Positions 25,189 to 33,767 of a DNA stretch of 64,000 nucleotides are shown piece by piece. Within the stretch, counting starts at the first letter, position 1; every line of letters starts with the position of its first letter. Source of the DNA: Chitinophaga silvisoli (lineage in GTDB: Bacteria > Bacteroidota > Bacteroidia > Chitinophagales > Chitinophagaceae); contig NZ_QTJV01000013.1 in assembly GCF_003412465.1 (NCBI RefSeq), forward strand, positions 186,001-250,000, read 5' to 3'. Position numbers and translations under genes: made by a program. The notes beneath the pieces are model-generated. The model had not been told where the DNA came from, made no database searches, and worked only from the letters and a program-made list of their open reading frames with translations.

Positions 25189-26025
25189 TTAACTTTTTTC
25201 CACCCACCTGCCATGTGACGGTAAAGCCAGGTCATCCCACAAACTTACCAGCGCCTGCAATCCATTTGTTAGTTTATCAGCGCCCATAGCTGTGCCGTGA
25301 CCTGTGATCGCTACCTGTGGCCTTAGGTCTGCCAGTTTCTTTACGGATTCAAATGCCGCCTGCCAGTCGGTCGTTAAGTACACCGGGGGCCCACATACCT
25401 CCTCTTCCTGTATCATTACCTTGTAAAAAGAATCCTGCTTCACCGTTACAAATGCATCCGCGGCTATCAATATACCGTCTGAATGTCGGAACAGCGCCAC
25501 CTGCCCCGGTGAATGCCCGGGTACAAAGACCCAATTCCATTCGGGTAGATGTGGCACCTGGCCATTTGCCGGTAGCGGCTGCAGTACTTCACTGATATCT
25601 ATCGGCTCATTTGGATATACAAATGAAATCTTTGCCAGTAAGCCTCCTTCTACTGTATTATCCGGCTCCGGGTAAGCCTGTGCCCCCGTCAGAAAAGGAA
25701 ATTCCAGGGGATGTGCATACACGGGAACCTGCCAGTAGCTGACAAGGCTGATGATACTGCCTACATGATCAAAATGGCCATGAGTCAGTATGATGGCCTG
25801 CGGCTTGCGCCCCCTGCCAAAACGCTCCTCCGCCGCTGCAATGATCTCCTTACCGCAATGAGGCATACCGGCATCTACCAATACCCATGGACCACCAGGC
25901 GCTCCGATCATGATCAGGTTGACGATCTGGTTGGTATAATAAGCGACATCAGGGGCGATTTCCCTCAACCTTCCACTATCCACAGAGGTCATGGGAATGA
26001 CCTTGTTATCCTTGCTTTGTTCCAT
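25189..26025 (-). CDS. MBL-fold metallo-hydrolase
   Basis: A 278-residue metallo-beta-lactamase-fold hydrolase. The metal motif is ILTHGHFDHVGS (HxHxDH), with the next ligand His in VFVPGHSPGQVALF, the bridging Asp in ILIAADAFVTV and the last His in VAITGHGTAMG. The fold is that of glyoxalase II-like and lactonase-like enzymes; the substrate is unknown. The frame is open to an ATG at 26055, but the internal ATG at 26025 (MEQSKDNKVIPM) gives a more typical N-terminus. No signal peptide is seen, so it should be cytoplasmic. It is divergent from the saccharopine dehydrogenase-like gene with 173 nt between the starts. Confidence 0.85.
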   Translation of the reverse strand: MEQSKDNKVIPMTSVDSGRLREIAPDVAYYTNQIVNLIMIGAPGGPWVLVDAGMPHCGKEIIAAAEERFGRGRKPQAIILTHGHFDHVGSIISLVSYWQVPVYAHPLEFPFLTGAQAYPEPDNTVEGGLLAKISFVYPNEPIDISEVLQPLPANGQVPHLPEWNWVFVPGHSPGQVALFRHSDGILIAADAFVTVKQDSFYKVMIQEEEVCGPPVYLTTDWQAAFESVKKLADLRPQVAITGHGTAMGADKLTNGLQALVSLWDDLALPSHGRWVEKS

Positions 26026-26198
26026 GGATTTTTTTGAAGAGAAAATCCAAACCATATGCCACTATTTAACTCATCAGGATGGAAGCGGATCTTCTGAATG
26101 CTCCTTTTTACCTGTAATGCCCGCTACCTGCTCAATTAAATTCAACATGATACACCAACTATTTTTTCCGATATTTGATTATACACCAAATCGCCAGT

Positions 26199-27398
26199 AT
26201 GTTATACATCGCACTGATCCGGGAAGAAAAACAGCCCCACGATAATCGCGTCGCCTTTACCCCATCACAATGTCAATGGATTGCACGTCACTACCCCCAG
26301 GTTACCATCATCGTTCAGCCCTCCCCATGGCGCTGCTTTAAAGATGAAGAATATGAGAGAGCCGGTATTACCCTGTCGGAAGACCTGTCGCATTGCCAGA
26401 TCCTGCTCGGTATTAAAGAGGTACCCGCAGAAAAACTCCTGCCAGGTAAAACCTATTTGTTCTTTTCTCATACACGAAAAAAACAGGAACAAAACCGGCA
26501 AATGCTCCAGACCATCCTGGAAAGGAAAATCAACCTCATTGACTACGAATGCCTGGTGCACCCCGACGGACAACGCATCCTGGGCTTCGGCTTCTTTGCA
26601 GGTGTAGTCGGCGCACACAATGGCCTGCTTGCCTATGGCCGTAAAACAGGTACTTTTTCGCTCGTCCCTGTATATGCCTGCCATGACTTCAAAGAACTGA
26701 TCAATCACTATTTTGGAGCCAAACTGCCCCCGTTGAAAATTGTGATCACCGGTTCAGGAAGAGTCGCCGCAGGTACCCTGGAAGTAATGGGACTACTGGG
26801 TATCAAATACCTGCCCCCGGAAGAATTCCTGATCAATACCTATACATATCCCGTATACACCCAGCTCAAAGCCGGTGAACTCTATCTGAGAAAATCAGAT
26901 AAAACCTATAGCCGGGAAGACTTCCATACCCACCCTGATCAATACGACTGCCGCTTCCTGCCTTATGTAACAGCCTCGGACATCCTTATGAACGGGGTAT
27001 ATTGGGATGAACGCATTCCACCCCTCTTCACCTGGGCTGACCTGGCAAAGAATAATTTCAGGATTAAAGTGATTGCAGATATTACTGATGATAAACATGG
27101 CTCCGTACCCTGCAACATCGGCGATTCCACTATCGAAGACCCTGTATACGGCGTAAACCGCCATACAAGAGAGCAAACCGCTCCCTACCAGCAGGATACC
27201 GTGGATATGATGTGCGTGAGCAACCTGCCCAACGAACTGCCGCGCGATGCCTCGCAGTACTTTGGAGACCAGTTGATGAAGTATGTATTCGATGATTTAT
27301 TGAAGGCTGAAAGCATCGTCATTCAAAACGCGACGATTGCCGCAAATGGGGCCCTTACGGAGCGCTTCGCTTACCTGGAAGATTATGTATCGAAATAA
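26199..27398 (+). CDS. Saccharopine/alanine dehydrogenase-like enzyme
   Basis: A 399-residue NAD(P)-binding oxidoreductase related to alanine dehydrogenase and lysine-forming saccharopine dehydrogenase. The N-terminal domain starts MLYIALIREEKQPHDNRVAF (REExxPxxxRVA is the family start) and has a CQILLGIKEVP strand. The Rossmann part has KIVITGSGRVAAGTLEVM. The C-terminal DITDDKHGSVPCNIGDSTIEDPVYG is characteristic of the Bacteroidota branch often called saccharopine dehydrogenase, where lysine metabolism is assumed but not proven. An upstream in-frame ATG at 26175 is possible; 26199 matches the family start. Repeat copy 3 begins right after the stop codon. Confidence 0.8.
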   Translation: MLYIALIREEKQPHDNRVAFTPSQCQWIARHYPQVTIIVQPSPWRCFKDEEYERAGITLSEDLSHCQILLGIKEVPAEKLLPGKTYLFFSHTRKKQEQNRQMLQTILERKINLIDYECLVHPDGQRILGFGFFAGVVGAHNGLLAYGRKTGTFSLVPVYACHDFKELINHYFGAKLPPLKIVITGSGRVAAGTLEVMGLLGIKYLPPEEFLINTYTYPVYTQLKAGELYLRKSDKTYSREDFHTHPDQYDCRFLPYVTASDILMNGVYWDERIPPLFTWADLAKNNFRIKVIADITDDKHGSVPCNIGDSTIEDPVYGVNRHTREQTAPYQQDTVDMMCVSNLPNELPRDASQYFGDQLMKYVFDDLLKAESIVIQNATIAANGALTERFAYLEDYVSK

Positions 27399-27399
27399 A

Positions 27400-27514
27400 A
27401 AAAGGTTGTATCAAAAGTAATTTACAGGCATTGGGAATTAAAAAATTAATTCTCTTATCAGGAAAGGATCCTGATAAAACCCTGCAAATTTTACTTTTGA
27501 TACAAGCTCTTTTT
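27400..27514. repeat. Structured intergenic repeat, copy 3
   Basis: AGGTTGTATCAAAAGTAA (27403-27420) pairs with TTACTTTTGATACAAGCT (27491-27508) with one mismatch, and flanking A- and T-runs extend the stem. The inner arms are GAATTA/TAATTC (27435-27440 and 27447-27452) and TTATCAGGA/TCCTGATAA (27455-27463 and 27469-27477). The arms differ in sequence from copies 1 and 2. It starts 2 nt after a stop codon and ends in TTTTT, so it could act as a terminator here. Confidence 0.8.
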
Positions 27515-27645
27515 ACCAGCACTCATTTATTTAATGCCGTTTTAACTAATTCAACTCAAGGGGAAAGCAAAGCTGAAACATAAGCGCCATAGCGGTTTTC
27601 ATTGTTTTACTATGGGCAAAAATGTTTTCCCCCTTATTCATGAAA

Positions 27646-28698
27646 TTACTGCTGGTTATTTGCATTGAAAATCGTCTGCGTAGGATAAGCAAACTGTATA
27701 TTCCTATTGGCAAACTCCCTGAAAATCGCAAAATTGATCGCCTGCTGTATATCCATATACTTATTGTAATCACTCGTCAGCACATTATACACTACCTCAA
27801 ACTTCAGGCTATAAGAACCATAACTCGCAAAATGCGCCCTGTCAAATGCAAGCCCTTCCTGCGCTGTAATGATCGTCTTCAGTAATCCCGGGATCTCCTC
27901 TATCACTTCCGCCGGCGTTTCATACACCACATCCAGCACAAACGCAATCCTGCGCTTCTCCATTCTCTTGAAGTTGTGAATACGTGAATCCGTCAGCGCC
28001 TTGTTGGAAAAGATCATCTCCTCCCCGCTCGTGCTCCGGATCCTGGTTGTCTTGACACCTATCTCCATCACTGTACCGCTCTTATCGCCCACCAGGATCG
28101 CATCCCCGATTTCAAAAGGCCTGTCAAAGAAAATGACGAAATAGCAAAACAAATCACTCAGGATATTCTGTGAAGCCAAAGCGATAGCCACACCACCAAT
28201 ACCTAAGCTCGTGATAATGGTCGTCACATTATAACCGAAATTGTCCAGCAGGAACACGATCGCGATACACCACAAAACCAGGTTGATGATCATCAATACC
28301 CCCTTCACCTCGCTCCGCTTAGGATCCGCATAATGCCGCTTCTTCAGGTAAGAAATCAGTGAATATTCGATCACCATCGTCAACACCCGCAGTACAAAGA
28401 AGGTATTGACTAATACCAGCACGCTCCGCAATGCATTCGCTAATTTTTCCGGCAATGTGAGATAGTGAATACCCCCATAAATCACCGAGATATACAATGC
28501 CGGCATTATCGCACGATCTATCACGCTGATAATAAAGTCATCTACTGTATTGACAGTAGTCTCCGCCCATTTTCTTAACCTGTGTAGTACGATACTTTTG
28601 ATAACTCGCAGGACAACCAATCCAATTACGATAACGCCCAAAGCGACGATGTAGGCATACAAAGTATTCCCCCAAAAGATCTGATTTAAACCTTCCAT
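27646..28698 (-). CDS. MscS-family mechanosensitive channel
   Basis: A 350-residue small-conductance mechanosensitive channel homologue. Helices lie at ~residues 12-32, 60-80, 92-112 and 138-160. The pore-lining helix is followed by the beta domain: LGIGGVAIALASQNILSDLF, then FFDRPFEIGDAILVGDKSGTVMEIG, the MscS signature, and IRSTSGEEMIFSNKALTDSRIHN. The cytoplasmic vestibule makes up the C-terminal ~130 residues. It protects cells from hypo-osmotic shock and sits in the inner membrane. It lies 21 nt downstream (in transcription order after) of nothing obvious, with trmN6 upstream on its far side convergent in operon sense only by shared strand. Confidence 0.9.
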   Translation of the reverse strand: MEGLNQIFWGNTLYAYIVALGVIVIGLVVLRVIKSIVLHRLRKWAETTVNTVDDFIISVIDRAIMPALYISVIYGGIHYLTLPEKLANALRSVLVLVNTFFVLRVLTMVIEYSLISYLKKRHYADPKRSEVKGVLMIINLVLWCIAIVFLLDNFGYNVTTIITSLGIGGVAIALASQNILSDLFCYFVIFFDRPFEIGDAILVGDKSGTVMEIGVKTTRIRSTSGEEMIFSNKALTDSRIHNFKRMEKRRIAFVLDVVYETPAEVIEEIPGLLKTIITAQEGLAFDRAHFASYGSYSLKFEVVYNVLTSDYNKYMDIQQAINFAIFREFANRNIQFAYPTQTIFNANNQQ

Positions 28699-28719
28699 GC
28701 TGTGATTTGAAACTAAAAT

Positions 28720-29433
28720 TTATAAATACAAATAATAAGGCTGTAACAATATTTTAAATGCTGAAGTATATTCATTCCCCGCTTCCCTGATTGACATCGT
28801 TTCCTCTTTACGGGGCACCGGCGATCGTCCGAAAATGGCGATCGTACGGAATTTGTCGTGTTGCACGCTTTGCTTTACATGTAGTACGCTGTGTGGGAAA
28901 AATCCTTTCTGTGTGGCTAATACTTCAAAAGTGGCAAAAGGCGTATAGGGCAATAATATAGAGAAAACACCGTCTGCTGACAAATGCTGATCTATCACAT
29001 CTAACAGTTCGGCATAATTAAGTGTGGTGGCATGCATTGCCTGGTTCTTTAACCGGTCGGGACTTTTTAAATCTGCTTCGTAAAATGGCGGATTGGTGAT
29101 GATGAGGTCATATTTTTCTTCTAATGACAATTCCCTGGCATCCCCTCTCACTACATTCATATTACCTGCCCATGGAGCCGCTGCAAAATTGCGTGCTGCC
29201 TGTGCCGCCGCTCCTTCATCCAGTTCTATCGCAGTAATGGATGCAGAATCGAAACGCTGTGCCAGCATCAGGCTCAGTAAACCTGTGCCTGTACCAATAT
29301 CCAGGATCCGCGATGCTGCCGGTATAGACGAAGCGGTATACGCTCCCTGCAAACACGCGTCCGTGCATACTTTCATGGCACAGTCTTCCTGGTGAACCGT
29401 AAATTGTTTGAAACGAAAAAATGAATTCGCCAT
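28720..29433 (-). CDS. trmN6: tRNA1(Val) A37 N6-methyltransferase
   Basis: A 237-residue YfiC/TrmN6-type enzyme that methylates N6 of A37 in tRNA1(Val). It has FRFKQFTVHQEDCAMKVCTDACLQGAY at the N-terminus, typical of the family, the SAM loop ILDIGTGTGLLSLMLAQ (~residues 37-53), acidic AIELDEGAA, and the catalytic NPPF in LIITNPPFYEADL, diagnostic of N6-adenine methylation. The ATG at 29433 starts MANSFFRFK and lies 7 nt after the tsaD stop codon, so both tRNA-modifying enzymes are probably co-transcribed. A longer frame to 29472 would overlap tsaD and add nothing conserved. The mscS-like gene starts 21 nt beyond its stop codon. Confidence 0.87.
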   Translation of the reverse strand: MANSFFRFKQFTVHQEDCAMKVCTDACLQGAYTASSIPAASRILDIGTGTGLLSLMLAQRFDSASITAIELDEGAAAQAARNFAAAPWAGNMNVVRGDARELSLEEKYDLIITNPPFYEADLKSPDRLKNQAMHATTLNYAELLDVIDQHLSADGVFSILLPYTPFATFEVLATQKGFFPHSVLHVKQSVQHDKFRTIAIFGRSPVPRKEETMSIREAGNEYTSAFKILLQPYYLYL

Positions 29434-29440
29434 GTGATGA

Positions 29441-30445
29441 TTAAAAAGCTGCTCTTGCACCAGGTACCGCATCCAGCCCTACGAACTCCTTGGCCTGGTA
29501 TTTATAATAGGCTGTGATGGCAATCATGGCTGCATTATCCGTACAATATTCGAATTTCGGGATGTAAGTCTTCCAGCCATACTTTTCACCGTAGCTTTGC
29601 AAAGCGGTTCTTAGCCCGGAGTTGGCACTCACACCACCCGCTATACCAATCTGCTTAATACCCGTTTCTTTCGATGCCTTCTTCAGCTTATTCATAAGTA
29701 TGCTGACAATCCTGTGCTGTATAGAGGCACAAATGTCCGCCATATGATGCTGCACAAAATCAGGATCCAGTTTTTGTTTTTCCTGCAGGAAATAAAGAAT
29801 GGATGTCTTCAACCCGCTAAAACTGAAATTCAGTTCCGGGATCTGCGGTTCAGGGAATTTGAATTTTTCCGGGTCTCCCTGTTTTGCATACTTATCGATC
29901 AATGGACCACCGGGATAAGGTAAGCCCAATAATTTCGCACTTTTATCAAAAGCTTCGCCTGCAGCATCATCCAGGGTTTCACCAATCACCTTCATCTGCA
30001 GGGGACTATCTACACGCACGATCTGGGTATGCCCCCCGGATACGGTGAGACATAAGAAGGGAAATGAAGGAATAGGATCTTCGATGAAGTTGGCCAGTAC
30101 GTGGGCCTGCATATGGTGAACGGCAATAAGTGGTTTGTTCAGTGCCAGTGCCAGTGACTTCGCAAAACAACTACCTACCAGCAGGGCACCAATCAGGCCG
30201 GGGGCCTGGGTAAAAGCAATGGCATCCAGTTCCTCTTTGCGTATGCCTGCCTGTTTGAGGGCATAATCTACCACGGGAACGATGTTTTCCTGGTGCGCGC
30301 GGGAAGCCAGTTCAGGCACCACTCCACCGTATTGCTCATGAATAGTCTGGTTAGCTATATAATTGGAAAGGATTTTTCCATCTACCAGTACGGAAGCACT
30401 GGTTTCATCACAAGACGACTCTATCGCGAGTATTTTTACTGACAT
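29441..30445 (-). CDS. tsaD: tRNA threonylcarbamoyladenosine synthase subunit
   Basis: A 334-residue TsaD (Kae1/YgjD) enzyme that transfers the threonylcarbamoyl group from TC-AMP to A37 of ANN-decoding tRNAs, with TsaB and TsaE. The N-terminal ILAIESSCDETSASVL, the metal-binding HHMQAHVLA (~residues 110-118), LTVSGGHTQIV, and the late GIAGGVSANSGLR and CTDNAAMIA are all present. The start is set at the ATG at 30445 (MSVKILAIE) because the longer open frame to 30541 would begin inside a terminator hairpin. A TAAATTTG element ends 5 nt before this ATG. trmN6 follows in the same direction. Confidence 0.95.
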   Translation of the reverse strand: MSVKILAIESSCDETSASVLVDGKILSNYIANQTIHEQYGGVVPELASRAHQENIVPVVDYALKQAGIRKEELDAIAFTQAPGLIGALLVGSCFAKSLALALNKPLIAVHHMQAHVLANFIEDPIPSFPFLCLTVSGGHTQIVRVDSPLQMKVIGETLDDAAGEAFDKSAKLLGLPYPGGPLIDKYAKQGDPEKFKFPEPQIPELNFSFSGLKTSILYFLQEKQKLDPDFVQHHMADICASIQHRIVSILMNKLKKASKETGIKQIGIAGGVSANSGLRTALQSYGEKYGWKTYIPKFEYCTDNAAMIAITAYYKYQAKEFVGLDAVPGARAAF

Positions 30446-30450
30446 GGGTG

Positions 30451-30458
30451 CAAATTTA
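30451..30458 (-). promoter_or_regulatory. -7 promoter element, leaderless geometry
   Basis: On the minus strand this reads TAAATTTG, a perfect TAnnTTTG match, ending 5 nt before the tsaD ATG at 30445. Confidence 0.6.
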
Positions 30459-30490
30459 AAAGAAAATCTGCTTATGGGTGCTTTAAAAGA

Positions 30491-30523
30491 AAATCCGTTT
30501 TTGCCGTGGGCAAAAACGGATTT
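30491..30523 (-). terminator. Intrinsic terminator of the ABC permease gene
   Basis: AAATCCGTTTTTGCC (30491-30505) pairs perfectly over 15 bp with GGCAAAAACGGATTT (30509-30523) around a 3-nt loop. On the minus strand it lies 21 nt after the permease stop and is followed by TTCTTTT. It separates that gene from tsaD. Confidence 0.85.
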
Positions 30524-30544
30524 CTGAATTTTATCCTCCATTTA

Positions 30545-31792
30545 TCAGGTACTTCTGATGGCCACCACCGGGTCCAGTTTTGAAGCCGAATACGCTGGTA
30601 TAAACCCTGCAATGATCCCTACCACCGTACTCACACTCAATCCCACCATGATATTCTTAAAGGTCAGTGCCACCGGGAACACGCCTGTACTATTAATCAC
30701 TATGGTAACCAGGTACACCAGCAGCAATCCCAATCCGCCACCCACCAGGCACAACATGATCGCTTCCAGCAGGAATTCCATCAGGATAACCTTCTTCCTG
30801 GCCCCAATCGCCTTTTTCAGGCCAATGATATTCGTCCGCTCCTTCACCGTCACAAACATGATATTGGCAATCCCAAATCCGCCCACAATCAGGGCAAACA
30901 TGGCGATCACCACCCCTCCAAGATTTACTTTTGTAAATACGGATTCCAGGTTCTGGGCAATGGAAGTAATTTCATTCAGGGAAAAATCATCCTCCTCAGT
31001 AGGGCGCAGCCTGCGGATAGCCCGCATGGCCCCGGTCAGCTCATCCTTCATTTCCTTTACCGATACGTCCGGCTTTGCCTTTACAATGATAAAAGGATCG
31101 CCGTATACGCGCTCATCTACGACCGTTCTGCCAAAGGCATAAGGCACCATTACCGTATTATCATAGTTAATGGCATCCATACCGGCCCCTTTTTTCTTCA
31201 GTACGCCAATGACCTTCACAGGCCGGCCGGCTACCCGGATCACCTTGCCCAGTGCCGCTTCCGGGCTTCCAAACAGTCCATCCCAGATATTTCCACCCAG
31301 GATAGCTACATTGGCCCCGTCATTTTCCTTGCCTGCAAAGAAACGCCCCCCGATGATCTTCAGGGACTGGATTTTAATATAATCTGCTGTCACAGGCAGG
31401 AATTCTACCCCTTCCATAGACTCGCTTTTGTAATCTATTCTTTTATTGCCCGAAGAAAACGCAAATGCCGAATACTCAACGGTATGCGTTTTTTCCATGA
31501 TGGAATGGAGTTCCTTGTATTTTGGCTGCGGCCGGTTCACGAATTTCCACCAGGGCATATCAGGACCGCCATCCCATGGCCATTTCTGGATAAATATAAC
31601 GTCGGAGCCAAGCGCTTCCATCCCTTTGCGGATATTGTTTTCCAGGCTGTTTGTAGCAGTAAATACAGTGATGATACAAAAGATACCAATGGTGATACCT
31701 AAGAGGGACAAAAAAGTACGGAGCTTGTTCATCCTGAGCTCCTGGGCTGCCATTTTCAGGCTACTCCATAATATTTTAATGGTGGCAATCAT
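30545..31792 (-). CDS. ABC transporter permease, MacB/FtsX type
   Basis: A 415-residue inner-membrane permease of the MacB/LolC class. The first helix lies at ~residues 20-42 (LRTFLSLLGITIGIFCIITVF), followed by a ~220-residue periplasmic MacB-PCD domain (VTADYIKIQSLKIIGGRFF, VIGVLKKKGAGM), and three C-terminal helices in the FtsX domain (GGVVIAMFALIVGGFGIANIM, MEFLLEAIMLCLVGGGLG, VGLSVSTVVGIIAGFIPA). No ATPase domain is fused and none is next to it, so its ATP-binding partner is elsewhere. The start at 31792 (MIATIKILWSS) keeps the usual short cytoplasmic N-terminus; the frame is open to 31912 but that overlaps the prfC promoter. Substrate unknown; possible lipoprotein, peptide or drug export. 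Confidence 0.85.
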   Translation of the reverse strand: MIATIKILWSSLKMAAQELRMNKLRTFLSLLGITIGIFCIITVFTATNSLENNIRKGMEALGSDVIFIQKWPWDGGPDMPWWKFVNRPQPKYKELHSIMEKTHTVEYSAFAFSSGNKRIDYKSESMEGVEFLPVTADYIKIQSLKIIGGRFFAGKENDGANVAILGGNIWDGLFGSPEAALGKVIRVAGRPVKVIGVLKKKGAGMDAINYDNTVMVPYAFGRTVVDERVYGDPFIIVKAKPDVSVKEMKDELTGAMRAIRRLRPTEEDDFSLNEITSIAQNLESVFTKVNLGGVVIAMFALIVGGFGIANIMFVTVKERTNIIGLKKAIGARKKVILMEFLLEAIMLCLVGGGLGLLLVYLVTIVINSTGVFPVALTFKNIMVGLSVSTVVGIIAGFIPAYSASKLDPVVAIRST

Positions 31793-31832
31793 AGCGTTGT
31801 GGCAATCATTGATCAAATGTAAAGTAATGATA

Positions 31833-31861
31833 AATTGTGAGATTACATCCATTTCACAATT
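31833..31861. promoter_or_regulatory. Inverted repeat between divergent genes
   Basis: AATTGTGA (31833-31840) and TCACAATT (31854-31861) form a perfect 8-bp inverted repeat with a 13-nt spacer, between the ABC permease start (31792) and prfC start (31900) and just upstream of the prfC -7 element. Spacing and symmetry suit a dimeric repressor site; no regulator gene is adjacent. Confidence 0.35.
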
Positions 31862-31867
31862 CATTCG

Positions 31868-31875
31868 TACCTTTG
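31868..31875 (+). promoter_or_regulatory. -7 promoter element for prfC
   Basis: TACCTTTG is a perfect TAnnTTTG match. It ends 24 nt before the ATG at 31900, so this transcript would have a short leader. Confidence 0.55.
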
Positions 31876-31899
31876 CACACATTTTTGGTACAAACGCAT

Positions 31900-33483
31900 A
31901 TGAAGTACGCAAGCGAAATCAATAAACGAAAGACATTTGCTATTATAGCCCACCCGGATGCCGGTAAGACTACCCTGACAGAAAAGTTCCTGCTCTTCGG
32001 TGGTGCGATCCAGACTGCGGGTGCCGTAAAGTCTAACAAGATCAAGAAACATACGACCTCCGACTTTATGGAAATAGAACGGCAGCGTGGTATCTCCGTG
32101 GCTACCTCCGTGATGACTTTCGAATACCGGGATATGCTGGTGAACCTGCTGGATACCCCGGGTCACAAAGACTTTGCGGAAGACACCTACCGTACCCTGA
32201 CGGCAGTGGACAGCGTTGTGCTGGTGATCGACTGCGTAAAGGGGGTGGAAGAGCAGACGGAAAGACTGATGGAAGTATGTCGCATGCGCGATACCCCGGT
32301 GATCATCTTTGTCAATAAGATGGACCGTGATGGTAAGAATCCGTTCGACCTGCTCGATGAGCTGGAAGAGAAACTGAGTATCAAGGTACGTCCGCTGAGC
32401 TGGCCGATCAATGGCGGTACAGACTTCAAAGGGGTATATAACCTGTATAATAAGAGCTTTGTATCCTTCGCGCCTAACAAGAAAGCGACGGATGATGATA
32501 TCGTGCCCCTGCCGGACCTGAGCAGTGATTTTGTCGATAAGACCTTCAATGCAACAGATGCGGCGCAGCTGCGGAATGATGTGGAACTGATTGAAGGTGT
32601 GTATGATACATTCGAGAATACCGAATACCTGGAGGGAAAGATGGCTCCTGTGTTCTTTGGCAGTGCGGTGAATAACTTCGGGGTGAAGGATCTGCTGGAT
32701 ACCTTCGTGGAGATCGCACCTACACCGAGAGATCGTGAGTCAAGTACACGCCCGGTACCGGTGGCGGATGATAAATTCAGTGGTTTTATCTTTAAAATTC
32801 ACGCGAACCTCGATCCAAGGCACCGTGATCGTATCGCGTTTTTACGTGTGTGTTCCGGTAAGTTTGAGCGTAATAAGTTTTATCATCATGTGAGGTTGGA
32901 TAAGGATGTGCGGTTCAGTAACCCATATACCTTCCTGGCGCGTGAGAAGAATGTGGTGGATGATGCGTTTCCGGGGGATGTGGTAGGTTTGTTTGATACC
33001 GGGAACTTTAAGATTGGAGATACGCTGACGGAGGGTGAGAACTTCTATTTTACGGGTATTCCAAGCTTCTCTCCTGAGTTGTTTAAGGAGGTGGTGAATA
33101 AGGATCCGATGAAGACGAAGCAGCTGGAGAAGGGCCTGAGACAGTTGACGGACGAGGGTGTGGCGCAGTTGTTTACGCAGCATGGTGGTAACAGGAAGAT
33201 TATTGGTTGTGTGGGTGATCTGCAGTTTGAGGTGATACAGTATAGGTTGCTGCAGGAGTATGGAGCGTCTTGTATGTTTAATACTTTGCCGTTTTATAAG
33301 GCGTGTTGGATAACGGGCAATAAGGCGAAGGTAGAGGAGTTTATTCGTTTTAAACAGGCGAATGTGGTAGAGGATAAGGATGGACATCTGGTGTACCTGG
33401 CGCAGAGTGAGTGGTATTTGAATACGGAGCGGGCGAATAACCCGGAGGTGGAGTTTCATTTTACTTCAGAAATTCATAAATAA
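31900..33483 (+). CDS. prfC: Peptide chain release factor 3
   Basis: A 527-residue RF3, the GTPase that removes RF1/RF2 from the ribosome after peptide release. G motifs are [20 protein letters not shown] (G1), RGISVATSV (G2), [10 protein letters not shown] (G3, DTPG), FVNKMDRDG (G4, NKMD) and the G5 region SWPINGG. Domain II starts near residue 290, and a C-terminal domain includes [16 protein letters not shown], diagnostic for RF3 as opposed to EF-G. Length is normal. The frame is open upstream to 31837, but 31900 ([12 protein letters not shown]) matches family starts. It is followed by three strong hairpins before the next convergent gene. Confidence 0.96.
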   Translation: MKYASEINKRKTFAIIAHPDAGKTTLTEKFLLFGGAIQTAGAVKSNKIKKHTTSDFMEIERQRGISVATSVMTFEYRDMLVNLLDTPGHKDFAEDTYRTLTAVDSVVLVIDCVKGVEEQTERLMEVCRMRDTPVIIFVNKMDRDGKNPFDLLDELEEKLSIKVRPLSWPINGGTDFKGVYNLYNKSFVSFAPNKKATDDDIVPLPDLSSDFVDKTFNATDAAQLRNDVELIEGVYDTFENTEYLEGKMAPVFFGSAVNNFGVKDLLDTFVEIAPTPRDRESSTRPVPVADDKFSGFIFKIHANLDPRHRDRIAFLRVCSGKFERNKFYHHVRLDKDVRFSNPYTFLAREKNVVDDAFPGDVVGLFDTGNFKIGDTLTEGENFYFTGIPSFSPELFKEVVNKDPMKTKQLEKGLRQLTDEGVAQLFTQHGGNRKIIGCVGDLQFEVIQYRLLQEYGASCMFNTLPFYKACWITGNKAKVEEFIRFKQANVVEDKDGHLVYLAQSEWYLNTERANNPEVEFHFTSEIHK

Positions 33484-33490
33484 TAAATCG

Positions 33491-33531
33491 CCGCGGTTCT
33501 GGTGATTGCTCCGCAATCACCAGAACCGCGG
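33491..33531. repeat. Perfect 19-bp palindromic hairpin
   Basis: CCGCGGTTCTGGTGATTGC (33491-33509) pairs without mismatch with 33513-33531 around a 3-nt TCC loop. It begins 7 nt after the prfC stop codon. There is no T-run, so it is an unusual terminator; it may instead be a REP-type element or an mRNA-end stabiliser. A second hairpin follows 4 nt later. Confidence 0.7.
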
Positions 33532-33535
33532 TAGA

Positions 33536-33578
33536 CCGGTGCGATTAGGATGAGCTGAGCTCATCCCAATCGCACCGG
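33536..33578. repeat. Second long palindromic hairpin
   Basis: CCGGTGCGATT (33536-33546) and AATCGCACCGG (33568-33578) flank GGATGAGCT and AGCTCATCC (33548-33556 and 33558-33566), forming a 20-bp stem with one mismatch. It is followed after 6 nt by seven As. Its sequence differs fully from the hairpin at 33491-33531, but the size and GC-rich base match. Confidence 0.7.
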
Positions 33579-33688
33579 AGAAGTAAAAAAATAGCCGCAT
33601 CCTGTGATCAGGCGCGGCGGTATAATAAATTGTACGACCAACTCAAATGAAGTACAATTGCAGACTGTCCTAAGACTTGTAAAACAAC

Positions 33689-33715
33689 AAGGCAAAGCTA
33701 TTACAGCTTTGCCTT
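33689..33715. terminator. Bidirectional intrinsic terminator
   Basis: AAGGCAAAGCT (33689-33699) pairs with AGCTTTGCCTT (33705-33715) around ATTAC, and is followed by TTTGTTATTT. It lies between prfC and the convergent DUF6265 gene. No protein-coding frame was recognised in 33484-33767. Confidence 0.75.
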
Positions 33716-33767
33716 TGTTATTTATGCATTTGGGAAATTGATTTACGCAAATGGGAATTCCATAAAA

